From assembly GCA_944387885.1 (NCBI GenBank), contig CALXGR010000008.1, positions 1-64,000 on the forward strand: a stretch of DNA of 64,000 nt, in the 5' to 3' direction. The notes below the pieces were generated by a model. The model did no database searches. It saw only the letters and a program-made list of their open reading frames with translations, and had not been told where the DNA came from. Every line of letters starts with the position of its first letter. Within the stretch, counting starts at the first letter, position 1. This document shows positions 35,013-44,041 of the stretch, in pieces. The position numbers and the translations under genes are program-made. Source of the stretch: an uncultured Clostridia bacterium (GTDB lineage Bacteria > Bacillota > Clostridia > Oscillospirales > Ruminococcaceae).

Positions 35013-35864
35013 ATGGAAAAAAAGATTTTTTACGCCCCTGTAAACCATCCCCGGTGCGGCGATGATCTGGAGCACCCCTGGAAATATGCGGTACCTGCTT
35101 ATCGGGTCACCCCTCACGTCTGGAACGTAGGCGGTCAGGATGACGTTTGTTCCTACCTGTTTGACACCGGCGAGGGCCTGATCCTCATTGACACCGGCTA
35201 CCGGGCTTCCCTTTACCTTCTCATTGACCGGATCCACAGCATCGGCTATGACCCCCGGGACATCAAGAAAATTCTTCTCAGCCACTGGCACTGGGACCAT
35301 GTAAACGGCTGTGCTGCCCTGGCTGCCCTCAGCGGTGCCCAGGTCTGGATCTCCAAGGAGGACGAAGTCTTCCATCAGCGGTTCAAGGACGACACCAGCG
35401 AAATGCCCATGGTAGACTACACTGCCACCAACTTCTACGACGATGACAAACCCATCACCCTGGGCCGGTTCACCATCCACACCGTCCTGACCCCCGGTCA
35501 TACCCCCGGCGCCACCAGCTTCCGGTGGGAGGACACCGACGAGGAGACCGGCAAGACCTATCGCTGCGCCATGCACGGCGGGATCGGAGTGGGGCTTATG
35601 ACCCCTCAAATGCTGGCGCGCTTCGGCGGCAAGAAGGAGGAAGCCATCCGCTTCGCAAAAGACTGCGAGGAAAAGCTTGCCAACTGGAAGGTGGACATTC
35701 CGGTCCCCAGCCATCTGAACCAGGGGAATGTTCTTCCCAACATTCCCGAGGACAAGAGCGATTACTCGGTCTGGGTAGCTGACTACGCCTGGCGGGAGAG
35801 TATGCTCAGCCGTGCTCAGATGGTCAAGGAGATGTACCCGGAAGAGTTCGAGGAAAAGAAATAA
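35013..35864 (+). CDS. Metallo-beta-lactamase-fold hydrolase
   Basis: A 283-residue MBL-fold protein with LFDTGEGLILIDTG, the metal motif SHWHWDHVNG, TPGHTPGA and a late PVPSHLNQGN. It resembles the MBL protein at 30464-31345 in the first 170 residues. GGAGG lies before the ATG. It is divergent from tctCBA and ends at its own strong terminator, so it is monocistronic. Lactonase or glyoxalase II-like hydrolysis is plausible but unproven. Confidence 0.9.
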   Translation: MEKKIFYAPVNHPRCGDDLEHPWKYAVPAYRVTPHVWNVGGQDDVCSYLFDTGEGLILIDTGYRASLYLLIDRIHSIGYDPRDIKKILLSHWHWDHVNGCAALAALSGAQVWISKEDEVFHQRFKDDTSEMPMVDYTATNFYDDDKPITLGRFTIHTVLTPGHTPGATSFRWEDTDEETGKTYRCAMHGGIGVGLMTPQMLARFGGKKEEAIRFAKDCEEKLANWKVDIPVPSHLNQGNVLPNIPEDKSDYSVWVADYAWRESMLSRAQMVKEMYPEEFEEKK

Positions 35865-35872
35865 CCTTATAC

Positions 35873-35915
35873 TTGCAAAAAAGGCCGGAGGCAGCAGCCT
35901 CCGGCCTTTTTTGCA
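35873..35915 (+). terminator. Terminator after MBL gene
   Basis: Perfect 18-bp arm stem with AGCA loop and six-T run, symmetric enough to work on both strands. Confidence 0.93.
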
Positions 35916-36012
35916 AGCGCTCTTTTTCAACAACTTTTTGACCGCTTTCCCGGTCATTACCAGATAGCGTATCCACTGCAAGGGAGCGCTGACACTGCAG
36001 GTCCCCCAGCGT

Positions 36013-38313
36013 TTACTCCATTATTTCCACTACCGGATAGTATCCGTGTCCGACAAGCGCTTCTTTTACCTTATCATTGTAATTTTCTTTGGCTATGCGG
36101 ATAAGAATTCTGTTTGTTTCCTCATCCAAAGAAATTTCTGCCGGCACAGTGACATCTTCCACGGTGATCCGCCCTGCTTTTTCGGTGATGATTCGGTTTC
36201 TGGCTGTGTTGGACAGCTCCAGGGTGATCCCCTGCTCGGTTTCCACTGCATTCTGTACGATGCCGTAGGTCACACTTCCCTCAGAATAGACCTGTCCCAG
36301 CTGGGCATCAAACTGAGTGAAGAAGGTCGTTTCCTTGGGCGTGCTCTTAAAGATCAGCTCTCCGAACCCATTTACGATGGGGACCCCTACATGAGTTTCC
36401 TGGGCATTATTATCCAGGTAGTACCAGTCTCCCGGGTATCCATACCCCAGCGTTTCTGCTGCATAGGTATTCTGGACATTCACCATAGTGGAAAAATTCA
36501 GCATGGATCTCAGTCTGTCTCTTTTTTCCACCTGGTAGCTCAAGCTGACATCCGCAACACCGTACTCTATATCAGGTGCCACGATTCTCACTTTGTAGTA
36601 GTAATCATCAACTTTTTCCAGTTCCATCTGAACATCGGCAGGAGACTCTTGTTCCTTGTCACTCTTTTTCCAAAATACCTGGTAGTCGTTGGCATACACA
36701 GGCTGATACTCGGCCAACAGTTCCCGGTAAAAATACCAGTTGGCGTTCTGCACCCAATACTCCCAAACCGAATACTCTTCCCGGATGGTCGTTACATAAT
36801 CAAAATCCCCGGCCCGAAAAGTTTCCATATAGGAAGCTATGGCTTCATCCCCCAAAGCGTGGATGATATAATCCGTTCCGCTGGGCTGGAATTGTCCCCG
36901 ATAGGTTTCCAGGGCAGATGCATAGGTGGAGAAGATCCGGTCTTCCGGAGTCAGGAATTCGTCTGTTGCGAGAATGGATTTCCCCAGGTAGGAAAGATCA
37001 CCTACGTTCTCTACATAAACATATTCCGACCGGTCCGGCAGCTCTTCCCGGTATTCTCCCAGCAAGTTCCAAGACCATCCCTCGCACAGGGCCAGGGCTA
37101 AAACCGCTGCGGTTGCCGAAAGAATGCCGTTTTCACGATAAGGTATTTTCCTAAAAACAAGGACCAATACCAACCGCAGGATCTCTGCCCCGGCAGTAAG
37201 GAACAGAATGGTATACGCCACTTCATGCAGGTGTCCCCCTGACAGCAGTTTATACTCATTTGCCGCAGCGTAAGCCGCCATGTTCATAAAGGCCAAAATG
37301 CCATAGCGTTCCCGCTTTTCCGGCTCCGACAGATTCTTTACAAACAGGCAGAAATAAAGAAATGCCACACCGCCCTGCAGCAGGGTAAGTAAGCTGTAGT
37401 CTATATCATATATGTAAAAGGACTTACCGACGGTATTATAGTACCAAGTCTGCATTCCTCCTGTCCCGAAAAGAGAAGAAAGATAGGTCTGGATATTTCC
37501 TCCGGTAATGAGCATTCCCAGAATCAGAAAGGAAACCATCCCCGCGGCCAAGTAAGCCCCCACTTCCTTGAGCTTCACCAGCATACTCTTCTGACTGAAT
37601 ATTGTAACTGTCAGAAATAAAATGGTTCCGCAGACGGTGGATGCAAGGCCATAATCATTGGAATAGAAAATAAACCATCCCGCCGGAATTCCAAATACCA
37701 GCGGATAGTACAGCCAGGCGTTTTCATCCACCTTGGCCTTTTTCAAAATTTTCCCAATCAGCACCGCTGCGATCACAAACAAAGCCGGTGCCATTCCTCT
37801 GAGAAATCTTGCCGAATTTCCTGCGGTCAAGGCAGCTGTAACTGCAGCGTGAATCTCCTCCGGCAGCCATGCCAAAACAGGAGGAATGGCCGAGCTGAGC
37901 AGAAGCAAAAAGGTCATGGCACAGGTCAGGGCAAGGGAAACTTTTATCTTTCTGGTCCTGGCCACGGTGGAAAATATCACCAGAGCAATCAGCACAAAAG
38001 ACAGCAGCGACAAAAACTGAAACGCCATCTTGCTGGTGCTGAGATCTATCCCCTTCCATCCAAACAAAAGATTGGCCAGGGTCCCCAGATAGAGATGTCC
38101 ACAGCCCAGATAGGCGGCAAATTCCTTAAAAGGGGTTTGTCCGGCCAGCAATCTGCGGACTACATTGTAATTCTGAAAATCCCCGTTGACTGCGTAGAAA
38201 TCCGCATCCGTCCCCGCAGACATACCATTGGTTATGCAGAGCAACAGCAGGGATACGATCAAAATCACTATGCATCCCACATCCAGTATCTTTTTCTTTT
38301 TATCCATTTTCAT
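36013..38313 (-). CDS. Large membrane protein with GT-C glycosyltransferase-like layout
   Basis: A 766-residue protein with about 11 hydrophobic segments in the first 420 residues and a soluble extracytoplasmic domain of about 340 residues rich in Tyr/Asp/Glu. The first external loop has acidic residues and RRLLAGQTPFKEF, as in GT-C enzymes that take sugars from polyprenyl-phosphate donors (Arnt/PMT-like). No exact family is recognised. The ATG at 38313 follows AAGGAA. Base composition is visibly more AT-rich than neighbouring genes, suggesting acquisition. It stands alone with its own promoter. Confidence 0.8.
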   Translation of the reverse strand: MKMDKKKKILDVGCIVILIVSLLLLCITNGMSAGTDADFYAVNGDFQNYNVVRRLLAGQTPFKEFAAYLGCGHLYLGTLANLLFGWKGIDLSTSKMAFQFLSLLSFVLIALVIFSTVARTRKIKVSLALTCAMTFLLLLSSAIPPVLAWLPEEIHAAVTAALTAGNSARFLRGMAPALFVIAAVLIGKILKKAKVDENAWLYYPLVFGIPAGWFIFYSNDYGLASTVCGTILFLTVTIFSQKSMLVKLKEVGAYLAAGMVSFLILGMLITGGNIQTYLSSLFGTGGMQTWYYNTVGKSFYIYDIDYSLLTLLQGGVAFLYFCLFVKNLSEPEKRERYGILAFMNMAAYAAANEYKLLSGGHLHEVAYTILFLTAGAEILRLVLVLVFRKIPYRENGILSATAAVLALALCEGWSWNLLGEYREELPDRSEYVYVENVGDLSYLGKSILATDEFLTPEDRIFSTYASALETYRGQFQPSGTDYIIHALGDEAIASYMETFRAGDFDYVTTIREEYSVWEYWVQNANWYFYRELLAEYQPVYANDYQVFWKKSDKEQESPADVQMELEKVDDYYYKVRIVAPDIEYGVADVSLSYQVEKRDRLRSMLNFSTMVNVQNTYAAETLGYGYPGDWYYLDNNAQETHVGVPIVNGFGELIFKSTPKETTFFTQFDAQLGQVYSEGSVTYGIVQNAVETEQGITLELSNTARNRIITEKAGRITVEDVTVPAEISLDEETNRILIRIAKENYNDKVKEALVGHGYYPVVEIME

Positions 38314-38661
38314 TCCGGTTCTTCCTTGCTCCAAAAAATCAACATTTCGGAAAGCATATTCTCTTAGATTATCAATTCGCTTTGGTTCCCCATAAAATAT
38401 ACCCTATTGCCCTTGTCTCTGCAATAAAAACACATTTACAGGTCAAAAGCCCCTGTAGCAGGCTCCCGGAGCATTGCAGCCCTCTGGTTTCGGGCTTTTT
38501 ACATCGTGGTCCGGAAAAGGAGCGGTCTTCCTCCCCTTGTCAAAAGCGGCATGTTTTGCAGTTTTCTCTCCCTGTGACATTCTACGTTCTCCCATTATTT
38601 AAAATCAGAACGGCTCCTCAAAAAACCAGGGGCCAGCCTCCCGGGCATGGCCTTCCAGCTA
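38314..38661. other. AT-rich intergenic stretch between membrane protein and marR
   Basis: Contains no gene. It has the promoter at 38396-38424 and a loose terminator-like pair (AAAAGCCC at about 38454 with GGGCTTTTT at about 38492). Remaining sequence shows nothing clear and may be remnant DNA. Confidence 0.6.
38396..38424 (-). promoter_or_regulatory. Promoter of the GT-C-like gene
   Basis: Minus strand TTGCAG (38424-38419), 17-base spacer, TATATT (38401-38396). Confidence 0.6.
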
Positions 38662-38690
38662 TTGACAAATTCTGTTTTCCCGGATATATT
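38662..38690 (+). promoter_or_regulatory. Promoter of marR-FUSC
   Basis: TTGACA (38662-38667), 17-base spacer, TATATT (38685-38690). The -10 lies inside the palindromic operator. Confidence 0.8.
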
Positions 38691-38712
38691 TAACATCGTT
38701 AACTATATCCGG
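38680..38712. promoter_or_regulatory. 33-bp palindromic operator over -10, start point and ribosome binding site
   Basis: Arms 38680-38694 and 38698-38712 match at 14 of 15 positions around a 3-bp spacer; the ends read CCGGATATA and TATATCCGG. It covers the -10 hexamer, the transcription start and the first bases of GGGAGG. This is the expected target for autorepression by the MarR protein. Confidence 0.85.
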
Positions 38713-38723
38713 GAGGAATTTTT

Positions 38724-39167
38724 ATGGAATGGACTGACATGGTGCATTATCAGCAGCAGATGCAGAAAATCATGCGTTCCCTGCTGCCCGTGCGCAAATC
38801 CACCTTGACGGTCAGCGAATGTGAGCTCTTGGCTCACCTGTATTTGAAGCCTGAAGAAAATACACCCATCTTGCTTGGAAAAAGCAGCGGCATGAAAAAG
38901 GAAGCGGTCAGCCGCTGCCTGAAAACCCTTTATGAAAAGAGCTGTATCCGCAAGCAGAAACAGGAAAAGGATGAGCGAAGCTACCAACTGTTTATCACCC
39001 AAACCGGTCTTGAAGAACTGCGGAAGGGATACGAAAGCATCCTGCAGCCCTTCTATGACCTGTGGCGGAGTTCCGGCGAAGATTTTGTAGCGTTTATGCA
39101 TTATGCGGATAAACTGGCCGCACATATTGAGAACGGGAAGGATACCACTCACAATGAAATTTTATGA
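38724..39167 (+). CDS. MarR-family transcriptional regulator
   Basis: A 147-residue winged-helix regulator. The recognition region (LLGKSSGMKKEAVSRCLKTL) and wing (KQKQEKDERSYQLFITQTG) match MarR. GGGAGG precedes the ATG. The gene overlaps the FUSC coding region by 14 bases, and its own operator covers the shared promoter, so it should repress itself and the exporter. Ligands of MarR/FUSC pairs are often aromatic acids. Confidence 0.9.
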   Translation: MEWTDMVHYQQQMQKIMRSLLPVRKSTLTVSECELLAHLYLKPEENTPILLGKSSGMKKEAVSRCLKTLYEKSCIRKQKQEKDERSYQLFITQTGLEELRKGYESILQPFYDLWRSSGEDFVAFMHYADKLAAHIENGKDTTHNEIL

Positions 39168-40220
39168 TGCATTACAGATGGACCCCGCCATCCTCAAGCG
39201 GAAAATCGCTTCCTGCGATACAGGGCGGGAAAAAGCATATTACTGGGCAGCCATGGCAATTCGTTCTGTTCTCATTGTTGCTTTTGCCATCCTGTTTATC
39301 AGTCTTTTGTCCGGCGTTTTCGGCTCTGACAACACCCCCATGGCTGTGGCTTTGTTCTGCATGATGCTGGGGATTCGTTTTGTCAACTTCGAGTACTGTG
39401 TGGGAGACTCTCTCATAACTCTGGCGGCAGTGCTGGCCATTCTGGTATTTGTCCCCAGCGCGGCGGCAGTCCTTCCGCCGTTCCTTTTGATTCCGCTGCA
39501 CTTTTTCGCTTTCTTTGCCATCCTTTATATAACCCCACCCAGCAGCCTGAAATGGGCAACGGCGGGCTGTACAGCTTCGCCTATATCTACCTGACCGGGA
39601 ATCCTGTTGCCGGAGAGGCTTTGGTCCGCCGGAGCCTTTTGGCCCTGGTGGGTTATTTGATTTGTGGACTGATCCTGTTTGCCAAGCACCGGAGCCGGCA
39701 CAAAGCCACCCGGTTTCATCATGTGGTTCGGAAATCCAAACTGTCTGACCCCATTCTTCTATGGCAGCTGCGGGTGGCACTGGGCGTAAGCCTGGTGTTG
39801 ACTGCCGGACAGGCCTTTGGGGTGGAGCGCTTTATGTGGATGGGCTTTGCCTGTGCATTGCTGCTGTCGGAATATCCCTACCGCAGCAACACCTTCCCCC
39901 GCTTCCGGCAGCGAATCGTGGGAGCCGTGGCAGGTTCCTGTGCATTTTTGATCCTCTATCTGGTAACGCCGGAAGCCTTTCACTCCTTGATGGGTCCGCT
40001 GGGAGGCCTGTGTCTGGGCTTTTGCACCGACTACCGGTACAAGACAGCCCTGAACTGCTTTGGTGCGCTGATGCTGGGAGCCGGAATCTACGGGCTCACA
40101 GGTGCGGTGATCCTGCGGATCGTGGACACCCTGCTGGGTGTAACTTTTGGCCTGGTATTCGCTGCAATTTTCCACCAGCTGGCGGCGGTCCGGTTGCTGC
40201 CCAAACCGGAAAATGAATAA
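39154..40220 (+). pseudogene. FUSC-family (fusaric acid resistance-like) membrane transporter, frameshifted
   Basis: Two parts of one protein lie in different frames. The first runs from the ATG at 39154 (MKFYDALQMDP) with four membrane segments, ending in an off-frame tail by 39594. The second, readable from about 39540 (QQPEMGNGGLYSFAY) to 40220, has five or six more membrane segments and PYRSNTFPRFRQR. Joining them needs a one-base change near the C-run at 39533-39540; five C in place of four restores a continuous product of about 355 residues. FUSC proteins export aromatic acids. It is either a true pseudogene or a homopolymer error in the assembly. It overlaps marR and was presumably regulated by it. 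Confidence 0.75.
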
Positions 40221-40241
40221 CAAGGCAGAGCAGAATATATA

Positions 40242-40276
40242 AAAGCCCCCGTACATTTGAAATGTACGGGGGCTTT
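40242..40276. terminator. Bidirectional terminator between FUSC and ppdK
   Basis: A 17-bp perfect inverted repeat with GC core and A/T flanks, between convergent genes. Confidence 0.9.
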
Positions 40277-40370
40277 GTGTTCAGATTGCGACCACCGGGG
40301 TCAAATCATGTCCTTGCAGCAGGACTTACGGAAGGTTTACACCTTACCGAATTCCCTGTCAAAGAACAGA

Positions 40371-43037
40371 TTACTTCCGGGGATTCTTGATAGCAGCCTG
40401 AGCGGCGGCCAGACGGGCGATGGGAACACGGAAGGGAGAGCAGGACACGTAGTCCAGGCCCACCTTGTGGCAGAACTCCACGCTGGAGGGGTCGCCGCCA
40501 TGCTCGCCGCAGATGCCCAGACCCAGGTTGGGGTTGGTGGCACGGCCGTCGGCAGCAGCCATCTTGACCAGCTTGCCAACACCCTTGGTATCCAGGTGCT
40601 GGAAGGGATCGCTCTCGTAAATCTTGGTGTCGTAGTAAGCAGTCAGGAACTTGGCTGCATCGTCACGGCTGAAGCCGAAGGTCATCTGGGTCAGGTCGTT
40701 GGTGCCGAAGCTGAAGAAGTCGGCTTCCTGAGCAATCTCACCGGCGGTCAGAGCAGCACGGGGGATCTCGATCATGGTGCCTACTTCGTACTTCATGTCA
40801 ACACCGGCCTCGGCAATGAGCTTGTCAGCGGTGGCAACCACCACAGCCTTGACGTACTTCAGCTCCTTGACCTCGCCTACCAGGGGGATCATGATGTGGG
40901 GAGTGATCATCTTGCCGGTCTCAGCGGAAACCTTCAGAGCAGCCTTGATAACAGCGTTGGTCTGCATCTCAGCGATCTCGGGGTAGGTAACAGCCAGACG
41001 GCAGCCACGGTGACCCATCATGGGGTTGAACTCGTGGAGGGACTCAACGATGTTGGTCAGCTCCTCAGCGGTCATGCCCATATCGGCAGCCAGCTCAGCA
41101 ATGTCCTCAGCCTTGGTGGGCAGGAACTCATGCAGAGGGGGATCCAGGTAACGGATGGTCATGGGACGGTCACCCATGATCCGGTACATAGCGGTGAAGT
41201 CAGCCTCCTGGAAGGGCTCGACCTTGGCCAGGGCTTCCTTGCGGGCCTCAACGGTCCGGGCGCAGATCATCTCACGGACGGCCTTGATACGGTCGGCAGC
41301 GAAGAACATATGCTCGGTACGGCACAGGCCGATGCCTTCAGCACCCATATCCACGGCGTTCTGAGCGTCGTTGGGGTTATCAGCGTTGGTCAGAACCTTC
41401 ATCTGACGGTTTGCGTCAGCCCAGCCCATGAAGCGCTGGAGGTTGGGGTTCTCGGTAGCGGCCACGGTAGCAACCTGGCCCTTGTAGATGTTGCCGGTGG
41501 AGCCGTCGATGGAGATCCAGTCGCCGCTCTTGAACTCGACACCGTTGATGGAGAAGGTCTTGTTCTCCTCGCTGATCACAACATCGTTGTCGTTGCCGCA
41601 GCCGGAAACGCAGCATACGCCCATGCCACGGGCCACAACGGCGGCGTGGCTGGTCATACCGCCGCGGACGGTCAGGATGCCCTGGGAAACCTGCATGCCG
41701 ACGATATCCTCGGGGCTGGTCTCCAGACGGACCAGTACGCACTTGGGCATGGTGCCGTTCTTGACAACTTCCTCGGCTTCCTCAGCGGTGAAGACGATCT
41801 GGCCGCAGGCAGATCCGGGAGAAGCAGCCAGGCCCTTGCCTACTACTTCGGCAGCCTTCAGGGCAGCAGCGTCAAACTGGGGATGGAGCAGGGTGTCCAG
41901 CTGCTTGGGCTCTACACGGAGAACGGCGGTCTTCTCGTCGATCATGCCCTCGTCCACCAGGTCGATGGCGATCTTCAGAGCGGCCTGAGCGGTACGCTTG
42001 CCGTTACGGGTCTGGAGCATATACAGCTTCCGGTCCTCGATGGTGAACTCCATGTCCTGCATATCCTTGAAGTAGTTCTCCAGACGGGTGGCGATGGCCA
42101 CGAACTCGTCGTATACTTCAGGCATATCCTCCTGGAGCTTGCTGATGGGAGAGGGAGTCCGGATACCGGCAACAACGTCCTCGCCCTGGGCGTTGATCAG
42201 GTACTCGCCCATGAGAGCCTTCTCGCCGGTGGCGGGGTTACGGGTAAAGGCTACGCCGGTACCGGAGTTGGGGCCGGAGTTGCCGAATGCCATCTGCTGT
42301 ACGTTGACAGCGGTGCCCCACTCGTAGGGGATCTCGTTCATCTTGCGGTAAACGTTGGCACGGGGGTTGTCCCAGCTGCGGAACACAGCCTTGACAGCGC
42401 CAATGAGCTGCTCCTTGGGATCCTGGGGGAACTCGCTGCCCTGCTTCTCCAGGTAGATGGCCTTGAACTGATTGACCAGCTCCTTCAGGTCGTCAGCGGT
42501 CAGTTCCACGTCCAGCTTAACGCCCTTGGCAGCCTTCATCTCGTCGATCTTCTCCTCGAAGAAGCTCTTGCCCAGCTCCATAACAACGTCGGAGTACATC
42601 TGGATGAAACGGCGGTAGCAGTCGTAGGCGAAACGGGGGTTGTTGGTCTTCTTGGCCAGGCCCTCAACAGCCTGATCGTTCAGACCCAGGTTCAGGATGG
42701 TGTCCATCATGCCGGGCATGGACATACGTGCGCCGGAACGAACGGAAACCAGCAGGGGGTTGTTCACATCGCCGAAGGTCTTGCCGGTGATCTTCTCCAG
42801 ACCCTTAACATGCTCGAAAATGTCGGCAGCGATCTCGTCGTTGATCTGCCGGCCATCGGCATAGTACTGGGTGCAGGCCTCGGTGCTGATGGTGAAGCCC
42901 TGGGGAACAGGCATGCCGGCGGCAGTCATCTCTGCCAGGCCAGCGCCCTTGCCGCCCAGGATGTTCTTCATGGTGGTCATGTCACCATTGAATGCCTTGA
43001 CGCCTTCGTCAAAGTAGTACAAGTACTTTTTGCTCAT
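40371..43037 (-). CDS. ppdK: Pyruvate, phosphate dikinase
   Basis: Interconverts pyruvate, ATP and phosphate with PEP, AMP and pyrophosphate, linking pyruvate to gluconeogenesis or PPi-based glycolysis. The 888-residue product has the N-terminal ATP-grasp (GGKGAGLAEMTAAGMPVPQGFT), central phosphohistidine domain (GGMTSHAAVVARGMGVCCVSGC) and C-terminal PEP/pyruvate barrel (GLCRTEHMFF, FGTNDLTQMTFG, GICGEHGGDP). The ATG at 43037 has GGAGG at 10 bases. Codon bias is strong, as for abundant enzymes. It complements hexarate catabolism, which yields pyruvate and phosphoglycerate. Confidence 0.97.
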   Translation of the reverse strand: MSKKYLYYFDEGVKAFNGDMTTMKNILGGKGAGLAEMTAAGMPVPQGFTISTEACTQYYADGRQINDEIAADIFEHVKGLEKITGKTFGDVNNPLLVSVRSGARMSMPGMMDTILNLGLNDQAVEGLAKKTNNPRFAYDCYRRFIQMYSDVVMELGKSFFEEKIDEMKAAKGVKLDVELTADDLKELVNQFKAIYLEKQGSEFPQDPKEQLIGAVKAVFRSWDNPRANVYRKMNEIPYEWGTAVNVQQMAFGNSGPNSGTGVAFTRNPATGEKALMGEYLINAQGEDVVAGIRTPSPISKLQEDMPEVYDEFVAIATRLENYFKDMQDMEFTIEDRKLYMLQTRNGKRTAQAALKIAIDLVDEGMIDEKTAVLRVEPKQLDTLLHPQFDAAALKAAEVVGKGLAASPGSACGQIVFTAEEAEEVVKNGTMPKCVLVRLETSPEDIVGMQVSQGILTVRGGMTSHAAVVARGMGVCCVSGCGNDNDVVISEENKTFSINGVEFKSGDWISIDGSTGNIYKGQVATVAATENPNLQRFMGWADANRQMKVLTNADNPNDAQNAVDMGAEGIGLCRTEHMFFAADRIKAVREMICARTVEARKEALAKVEPFQEADFTAMYRIMGDRPMTIRYLDPPLHEFLPTKAEDIAELAADMGMTAEELTNIVESLHEFNPMMGHRGCRLAVTYPEIAEMQTNAVIKAALKVSAETGKMITPHIMIPLVGEVKELKYVKAVVVATADKLIAEAGVDMKYEVGTMIEIPRAALTAGEIAQEADFFSFGTNDLTQMTFGFSRDDAAKFLTAYYDTKIYESDPFQHLDTKGVGKLVKMAAADGRATNPNLGLGICGEHGGDPSSVEFCHKVGLDYVSCSPFRVPIARLAAAQAAIKNPRK

Positions 43038-43111
43038 TACGCTTTTACCTCCAAGTAAAATTACATTCTGGGCAGCCCTGCCCATTACTTATTACTTTAG
43101 AATGCTGTAAT

Positions 43112-43140
43112 ATTATACCAGACCCCTTTGGAAATTGCCA
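43112..43140 (-). promoter_or_regulatory. Promoter of ppdK
   Basis: Minus strand TATAAT (43117-43112) with TGG extended -10, and TGGCAA at 17 bases (43140-43135). Confidence 0.65.
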
Positions 43141-43318
43141 GTGTTTTACGGAAAAATTTACAGGAAAACTCCCACTTTTCTCTTGAAATTTTATAAAAAT
43201 ATTATAAAATTATACTGGGGGCAGATGGCAGACTGAGCATTTGACCCCTCTTCCGGAGAGGTTTCCGGAAGGAAAAATCCGACACTCACTTCTGAAAACA
43301 GCAGGGAGGTTTTTGAAT

Positions 43319-44041
43319 ATGACCGCATTGGAAAATCTGGAAGCCCGGGAAAAGCAGTTCCGGGAAACTTTTGAGAAGCACCTGAACAACGGAGTAGAGT
43401 TCTACTCCCGGGATGTATACATTGACCCGGAGGTGATCATTGCCCCCGGCGCCGTCATCCTGCCCGGCTGCACCCTCAAGGGAAACACCGTCATTGAGGA
43501 GGGCTGTGTGGTAGGCCCCCACAGCCTGCTCCAGAACACCCATCTGGGGAAGAACACCACCTTCAACCAGAGCCAGGCCTATGACAGCGACCTGGGCGAG
43601 AACAACAAAATCGGCCCCTTCACCCATGTGCGGGCCGGCACCGTTACCGGGGAAGGGGTACACCTGGGCGCCTATGTGGAGACCAAGAATGTGAACTTTG
43701 CCCAGGGGAACACCGTCAGCCACCTGACCTACATCGGGGACGCCGATGTGGGCAAGTACTGCAACTTCGGCTGCGGCACCGTCACCTGCAACTACGACGG
43801 AGAGGGCAAGTACCGGACCGTCATCGGGGATTATGCCTTCATTGGCTGCAACACCAACCTGGTGGCCCCCGTCAAGGTGGGGGACCACGCCTACACCGCC
43901 GCCGGCAGCACCATCGGGAAGGATGTGCCCGACGGAGCCTTGGGCATTGAGCGGGCCAAGCAGACCGCCATTCCCGGCTGGGGTGAAAAGAAGCTGGCAG
44001 CCTACATTGAAAAGAAGAAAAAGCTGGAGGAGTCCAGATAA
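43319..44041 (+). CDS. GlmU-like hexapeptide acetyltransferase without uridylyltransferase domain
   Basis: A 240-residue left-handed beta-helix protein equivalent to the C-terminal half of GlmU, which acetylates glucosamine 1-phosphate. Matching landmarks: VRAGTVTGEGVHLGAYVETK, the catalytic His135 in VSHLTYIGDADVG, TCNYDGEGKYRT and the NLVAPVKVG segment. The N-terminal nucleotidyltransferase half is absent; the ATG follows GGGAGG, and no coding sequence for it lies upstream. Position before pth and mfd equals the Firmicutes glmU locus. The uridylyltransferase may be encoded elsewhere, or this protein acts on another sugar. Confidence 0.85.
   Translation: MTALENLEAREKQFRETFEKHLNNGVEFYSRDVYIDPEVIIAPGAVILPGCTLKGNTVIEEGCVVGPHSLLQNTHLGKNTTFNQSQAYDSDLGENNKIGPFTHVRAGTVTGEGVHLGAYVETKNVNFAQGNTVSHLTYIGDADVGKYCNFGCGTVTCNYDGEGKYRTVIGDYAFIGCNTNLVAPVKVGDHAYTAAGSTIGKDVPDGALGIERAKQTAIPGWGEKKLAAYIEKKKKLEESR

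Noticed and set aside
39520-39550. Programmed -1 frameshift in the FUSC gene
   Set aside because: No slippery heptamer or downstream pseudoknot is visible; a homopolymer indel is simpler.
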